Shown here: piece by piece, positions 16,476 through 18,611 of the stretch | Numbering within the stretch: the first letter of the stretch is position 1 | Layout of the letters: the number at the start of each line of letters is the position of its first letter | Assembly (NCBI GenBank): GCA_902780985.1 | Contig: CACZHN010000024.1 | Location: 1-18,611, forward strand | Direction of reading: 5' to 3' | Origin: an uncultured Lachnospiraceae bacterium | GTDB taxonomy: Bacteria; Bacillota_A; Clostridia; Lachnospirales; Lachnospiraceae | DNA: 18,611 bases | The notes under the pieces: model-generated | Told to the model about the DNA's origin: nothing | Database searches by the model: none | Seen by the model: only the letters and a program-made list of their open reading frames with translations | Made by a program: the position numbers and the translations under genes

Positions 16476-17264
16476 TTATAAGTAATACTCTTCTTTATGG
16501 AGAAACTTGATAACTGCTTCTGCGATCATTGCACCTATACCAAGAAGTGCAAGGAACCATGATAAACTGAAGCTTACGCTTGCAAATCCCGAATAATCTC
16601 CGCCTACAGCTCTGCCGATGGCGATAGATATAATAAGGAATATAAGAAGCAGGAAACCCGGTATATAGAATGAGCTGTAAGGAAGTTCCTTATACTTCTC
16701 AAGGAAGCCCATTTTTACTACACCGAATCTTAGTGCAACGGCACAAAGAGGAAGTAATAAAAGGAATAATGCAAATAATACATATAATCCGTTAATTCCC
16801 CAAAGTCCGAATGTTTCCTTAAATCCTAAAACGCTGACTTTCATCCAAGCAGGAATGATAGCCGAAAGGAATACTAATGCTGCACCGCCCAGTGTAAGAT
16901 ATGACATCTTATCTGATGAAATGGTGCTTGTAAGTCCGGATACATCAAATCCAAATCCCGTCGGAAGCTGTGCAGGAGCCTTCGGTGCCTGACCGAACTG
17001 CTGCTGCGGCTGGCCAAACTGCTGCTGTGGCGGCTGTGCAAATGACTGCTGCTGTGGCTGTGGCTGAGCACTGAACGTTGCATTTGGATCATACGCAGGA
17101 CCCTGTGGTCCCTGAGGTCCCTGTGGACCCTGTGGTCCCTGTGGAGCCTGTGGCGCCTCCGGTGCCTGTGGCTGACTGTAGTTCATCTGTGGAATCTGAG
17201 CTCCGCAAACGTTACAGAACGCCGAACCGTCTGCTACTTGATTCCCGCAATTGTTACAAAACAC
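16476..17264 (-). CDS. Zinc-ribbon membrane protein with Gly-Pro-Gln repeat linker
   Basis: 262 residues, no named family. An N-terminal zinc ribbon has paired cysteines CNNC (3-6) and CNVC (17-20). A Pro/Gln-rich disordered linker follows (about 26-105), including an uninterrupted run of collagen-like Gly-Pro-Gln triplets (about 41-56). Four membrane helices lie at about 120-141, 157-179, 201-219 and 231-251. The frame opens at an ATG ten codons earlier, but AAGGAGG lies nine bases before the GTG at 17264, and from there the zinc ribbon begins at residue 3 as in related proteins, so GTG is the start. It stands alone between tRNA-Lys and mnmE. Such proteins are common in Clostridia; the role is unknown. 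Confidence 0.88.
   Translation of the reverse strand: MFCNNCGNQVADGSAFCNVCGAQIPQMNYSQPQAPEAPQAPQGPQGPQGPQGPQGPAYDPNATFSAQPQPQQQSFAQPPQQQFGQPQQQFGQAPKAPAQLPTGFGFDVSGLTSTISSDKMSYLTLGGAALVFLSAIIPAWMKVSVLGFKETFGLWGINGLYVLFALFLLLLPLCAVALRFGVVKMGFLEKYKELPYSSFYIPGFLLLIFLIISIAIGRAVGGDYSGFASVSFSLSWFLALLGIGAMIAEAVIKFLHKEEYYL
17101..17154 (-). repeat. Six 9-base tandem repeats encoding Gly-Pro-Gln
   Basis: Six consecutive units of the type ccctgtggt, differing at one to three bases, lie inside the zinc-ribbon membrane protein gene. Each shift of 9 bases adds or removes one tripeptide without breaking the frame. Confidence 0.9.
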
Positions 17265-17301
17265 GATATAATACCTCCTTCTCCTTTGAAACAATCCCCT
17301 C

Positions 17302-17315
17302 GTGTAATTTTACAC
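17302..17315. promoter_or_regulatory. Palindrome upstream of zinc-ribbon membrane protein gene
   Basis: On the plus strand GTGTAATTTTACAC forms 6-bp arms around two bases, 37 bases before the GTG start. It contains TAAAAT on the coding strand, a possible -10, but no matching -35 is seen. It may be an operator. Confidence 0.35.
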
Positions 17316-17340
17316 ATTTTAATTTTTGTTTATCTCCCTA

Positions 17341-17372
17341 TAAACAAAAATAAAAGGCCAAAAACCTTGCCT
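17341..17372 (-). terminator. Weak T-rich terminator after tRNA-Lys
   Basis: Past the tRNA 3' end the minus strand has a small AAGG/CCTT (or AGGC/GCCT) hairpin and then TTTTATTTTT. The stem is only four base pairs, so this is tentative. Confidence 0.35.
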
Positions 17373-17398
17373 ACACAAAGTCCTCAGCCCTCCTGGAG

Positions 17399-17471
17399 TG
17401 GGCCGCCGGGGGCTCGAACCCCGCACACCCTGATTAAGAGTCAGGTGCTCTACCAAATGAGCTAGCGGCCC
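17399..17471 (-). tRNA. tRNA-Lys (anticodon CUU)
   Basis: A 73-base cloverleaf folds fully. The acceptor stem is GGGCCGC/GCGGCCC, the D stem GCTC/GAGC, the anticodon stem CCTGA/TCAGG with loop CTCTTAA (anticodon CUU, reading AAG), a five-base variable loop, and the T arm CGGGG-TTCGAGC-CCCCG. The discriminator base is A, and CCA is not encoded, so it must be added by tRNA nucleotidyltransferase. Confidence 0.97.
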
Positions 17472-17485
17472 GTAATTTTTACGAG

Positions 17486-17502
17486 GTGCTTTTCAAAAGC
17501 AC
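17486..17502 (-). repeat. Hairpin in the tRNA-Lys 5' leader
   Basis: GTGCTTTT-C-AAAAGCAC is a near-perfect palindrome that begins at the expected transcription start and ends 15 bases before the mature tRNA 5' end, so it would be cut off by RNase P. Confidence 0.5.
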
Positions 17503-17508
17503 TCCGTT

Positions 17509-17537
17509 AGTATAGTACAAGCAACTGCATTATGCAA
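17509..17537 (-). promoter_or_regulatory. Promoter of tRNA-Lys
   Basis: On the minus strand TTGCAT (17532-17537) and TATACT (17509-17514) are exactly 17 bases apart, placing the start near 17502, about 30 bases before the tRNA. Confidence 0.7.
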
Positions 17538-17610
17538 CAAGTTTTTTTACATTTTTTTAATTTTGGAAGAATTGCCCAATTTTTAAGTCTTGATTAAGCA
17601 TTTTTTAACA

Positions 17611-17841
17611 TTATTGTGCATTTCCACCGAAGATCATATTAAGAAATTCGATGTCTTCAGCCGTAAGTCTGAGATTTGTTACGTAATCCTGTCCCTCAAC
17701 GGATGTAACTTTGACTTCTACGATTGCATTTTCCTTGATGGCTTCCTTACCTACTTTTTTTATAAAAGCCGGAAAACGCGGATGCTGTTCCTTAAATGTC
17801 TGTACTTTTGCGCCTAACTGCAGCATATCTATAGGATTCAT
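17611..17841 (-). CDS. Small unknown cytoplasmic protein, 76 residues
   Basis: 76 residues, family not recognised. It has no membrane helix or signal peptide. A predicted helical N-terminal half (LQLGAKVQTFKEQHPRFPAF) is followed by a beta-like middle (AIVEVKVTSVEG) and a short acidic helix (TAEDIEFLNMIF). The frame is open to 17895, but AAGGGGG lies seven bases before the ATG at 17841, which is clearly the start. It has a good promoter of its own and lies upstream of tRNA-Lys on the same strand; no clear terminator is seen in the AT-rich 70 bases between them. It is divergent from the second zinc-ribbon protein gene. Its size and strong expression signals suggest a real, conserved small protein of unknown role. 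Confidence 0.8.
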   Translation of the reverse strand: MNPIDMLQLGAKVQTFKEQHPRFPAFIKKVGKEAIKENAIVEVKVTSVEGQDYVTNLRLTAEDIEFLNMIFGGNAQ

Positions 17842-17897
17842 ATGATTCCCCCTTATCTCTTTCGAATGCGGCTGTCGCATCGCACTCACCACCAATA

Positions 17898-17926
17898 ATT
17901 TTACAAATTTTACACTGTAATTGCAA
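17898..17926 (-). promoter_or_regulatory. Promoter of the 76-residue protein gene
   Basis: On the minus strand TTGCAA (17921-17926) and TAAAAT (17898-17903) are 17 bases apart; start near 17891, leader of about 50 bases. The -35 hexamer is shared with the opposite promoter. Confidence 0.65.
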
Positions 17927-17949
17927 TTATTTCTTTTGATAGGTATACT
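17921..17949 (+). promoter_or_regulatory. Promoter of the 143-residue zinc-ribbon protein gene
   Basis: TTGCAA (17921-17926) and TATACT (17944-17949) are 17 bases apart; start near 17956, leader of about 41 bases. The -35 hexamer is the same DNA as that of the minus-strand promoter, within the 12-bp palindrome TAATTGCAATTA (17918-17929). Confidence 0.65.
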
Positions 17950-17996
17950 TATGGAAGGGGTTTGAAATAACTGTAAATTGTATCGGGAGGTAATCC

Positions 17997-18428
17997 ATGA
18001 AGGTTATTTGTCAAAATTGCGGTAATAAATTCGATTATCATATGTATGTAGGACTTTGTCCGAAGTGCGGCAAGATATACAGGACCCGCTCCGAGACGGT
18101 GGAGCATAATACGGGCATCGTGCTGAACGCCACCTACGCTACCGAGGATATACATCCGGAGCAGGAGGAATACTGGAATCACAGTCATACTCCGCAGGGC
18201 GGATATGTTCCGGGACGTGTTACCCAGCAGCAGACCGCTTATCCGGAAAAAATGTATCAGAAGACGCAGCTCAACAAAGCTTATCGTCCGCCTCAGTCGG
18301 TGTACCGCACCAGCCAGCCGCAAAAAAACAACAACGCCAATTCGGCTGTGGCTATATTTATATTAGTATTTATGTTCATATTTATAATCGCACTGATCAT
18401 GTTCGCAGGAATCATGTCGGAGTTTTGA
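17997..18428 (+). CDS. Zinc-ribbon protein with C-terminal membrane anchor
   Basis: 143 residues, no named family. CQNC (5-8) and CPKC (21-24) form a zinc ribbon at the N-terminus. The middle (about 30-115) is polar and rich in Gln, Pro, Tyr and Asn, likely disordered, and one strong hydrophobic helix (about 117-139) is followed by only SEF, so the protein is tail-anchored with the ribbon in the cytoplasm. GGGAGG precedes the ATG at good spacing. Its layout (ribbon, polar linker, membrane part) mirrors the four-helix zinc-ribbon protein 0.7 kb away, but the two are not evident duplicates. It is divergent from the 76-residue protein gene and followed by a palindromic terminator-like element. 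Confidence 0.9.
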   Translation: MKVICQNCGNKFDYHMYVGLCPKCGKIYRTRSETVEHNTGIVLNATYATEDIHPEQEEYWNHSHTPQGGYVPGRVTQQQTAYPEKMYQKTQLNKAYRPPQSVYRTSQPQKNNNANSAVAIFILVFMFIFIIALIMFAGIMSEF

Positions 18429-18433
18429 AACTC

Positions 18434-18480
18434 GGGGACGGGGGTCAAGCAGTCAGAAAGACAGCTTGACCCCCGTCCCC
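18434..18480. terminator. GGGGACGGG palindrome copy 3
   Basis: GGGGACGGGGGTCAAGC (18434-18450) pairs perfectly with 18464-18480; after one A-A mismatch three further pairs close an AGAAA loop. ATTTCCCATTTT follows on the plus strand. It lies six bases after the zinc-ribbon gene stop and probably ends its transcript. Confidence 0.85.
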
Positions 18481-18489
18481 ATTTCCCAT

Positions 18490-18518
18490 TTTACATTTAT
18501 GTTACAAGTGTATAGTAT
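18490..18518 (+). promoter_or_regulatory. Possible promoter of the response regulator gene
   Basis: TTTACA (18490-18495) precedes the direct repeat TATAGTATAGTA (18511-18522), which offers TATAGT at 15-base or TAGTAT at 17-base spacing. The exact -10 is uncertain. Confidence 0.35.
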
Positions 18519-18569
18519 AGTAGTATCGATGACTACTGACCGATTTTTATTCTAATAAGGAGAGTCTCA

Positions 18570-18611
18570 ATGGATGTATTAATAATCGAAGACGACAGAG
18601 CTATTTCCGAT
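18570..18611 (+). CDS. Start of a response regulator (3' part outside window)
   Basis: Only 14 residues are visible: MDVLIIEDDRAISD. The pattern of a hydrophobic first strand followed by the acidic cluster EDD (7-9) is that of a response-regulator receiver domain, where these acids bind Mg near the phosphorylated Asp. AAGGAG lies about nine bases before the ATG. By family knowledge a DNA-binding output domain and a histidine kinase gene probably follow, but neither can be seen. Confidence 0.75.
   Translation, partial: MDVLIIEDDRAISD

Noticed and set aside
17101..17154. Tandem 9-base units as a CRISPR-like or iteron array
   Set aside because: The units are contiguous, in frame, and encode Gly-Pro-Gln inside a gene; there are no spacers and no replication genes.
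17540..17610. Terminator after the 76-residue protein gene
   Set aside because: The stretch is AT-rich with T/A runs but has no GC-containing stem that would be stable; the -35 of tRNA-Lys begins right beside it.
4213..18480. GGGGACGGG palindromes as insertion-sequence ends or CRISPR repeats
   Set aside because: They are single hairpins far apart, with no transposase between them, no target duplication, and no regular spacers.

Overview
The window reads as a chromosomal segment of a low-to-moderate GC, strictly fermentative Bacillota (Clostridia), most likely a Lachnospiraceae member of the Butyrivibrio/Coprococcus kind. The reasons are the adjacent phosphate butyryltransferase and butyrate kinase genes (terminal butyrate pathway), strong AAGGAG-type ribosome sites, sigma-A-like promoters, a tRNA gene without encoded CCA, and protein sequences typical of that family. 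The genus assignment is inference. No phage, insertion sequence, CRISPR array or recognisable defence system is present; this is mostly core genome.

Layout. 1-3019 (minus): two ABC exporter subunits, the first cut by the window edge, forming a probable heterodimeric exporter with one degenerate ATP site. 3180-4205 (plus): a Gfo/Idh/MocA oxidoreductase. 4263-7804 (minus): a five-gene unit that begins with two small membrane proteins and continues ptb, buk and aroD. 7932-8780 (plus): prephenate dehydrogenase, divergent from that unit. 8851-11237 (minus): a LytR-CpsA-Psr (LCP) cell-wall ligase followed by an unknown four-helix membrane protein. 11355-12080 (plus): rsmG. 12090-16407 (minus): mnmE, mnmG and a DEDDh exonuclease. 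16476-17264 (minus): a zinc-ribbon membrane protein with a collagen-like Gly-Pro-Gln linker. 17399-17471 (minus): tRNA-Lys(CUU). 17611-17841 (minus): a small unknown protein, divergent from a second zinc-ribbon membrane protein at 17997-18428 (plus). 18570 to the end (plus): the start of a response regulator.

How the genes work together. ptb and buk convert butyryl-CoA to butyrate with ATP gain. aroD and tyrA belong to shikimate/tyrosine synthesis. MnmE and MnmG together modify the wobble uridine of tRNAs; rsmG, often next to them near oriC in Bacillota, is here inverted and separated by an exonuclease gene. The LCP protein attaches polymers to peptidoglycan.

The most interesting signals are in the regulatory DNA. 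(a) Three copies of a GGGGACGGG-cored perfect or near-perfect palindrome sit at 3' ends of genes. (b) A palindromic TTGCAA appears to serve as the -35 box of two opposed promoters at 17921. (c) The rsmG promoter predicts a leaderless mRNA. (d) A 7-bp inverted repeat lies exactly over the LCP promoter. (e) The tyrA and ptb-buk promoters appear to lie on the same 33 bp. No intergenic stretch exceeds 300 bases.
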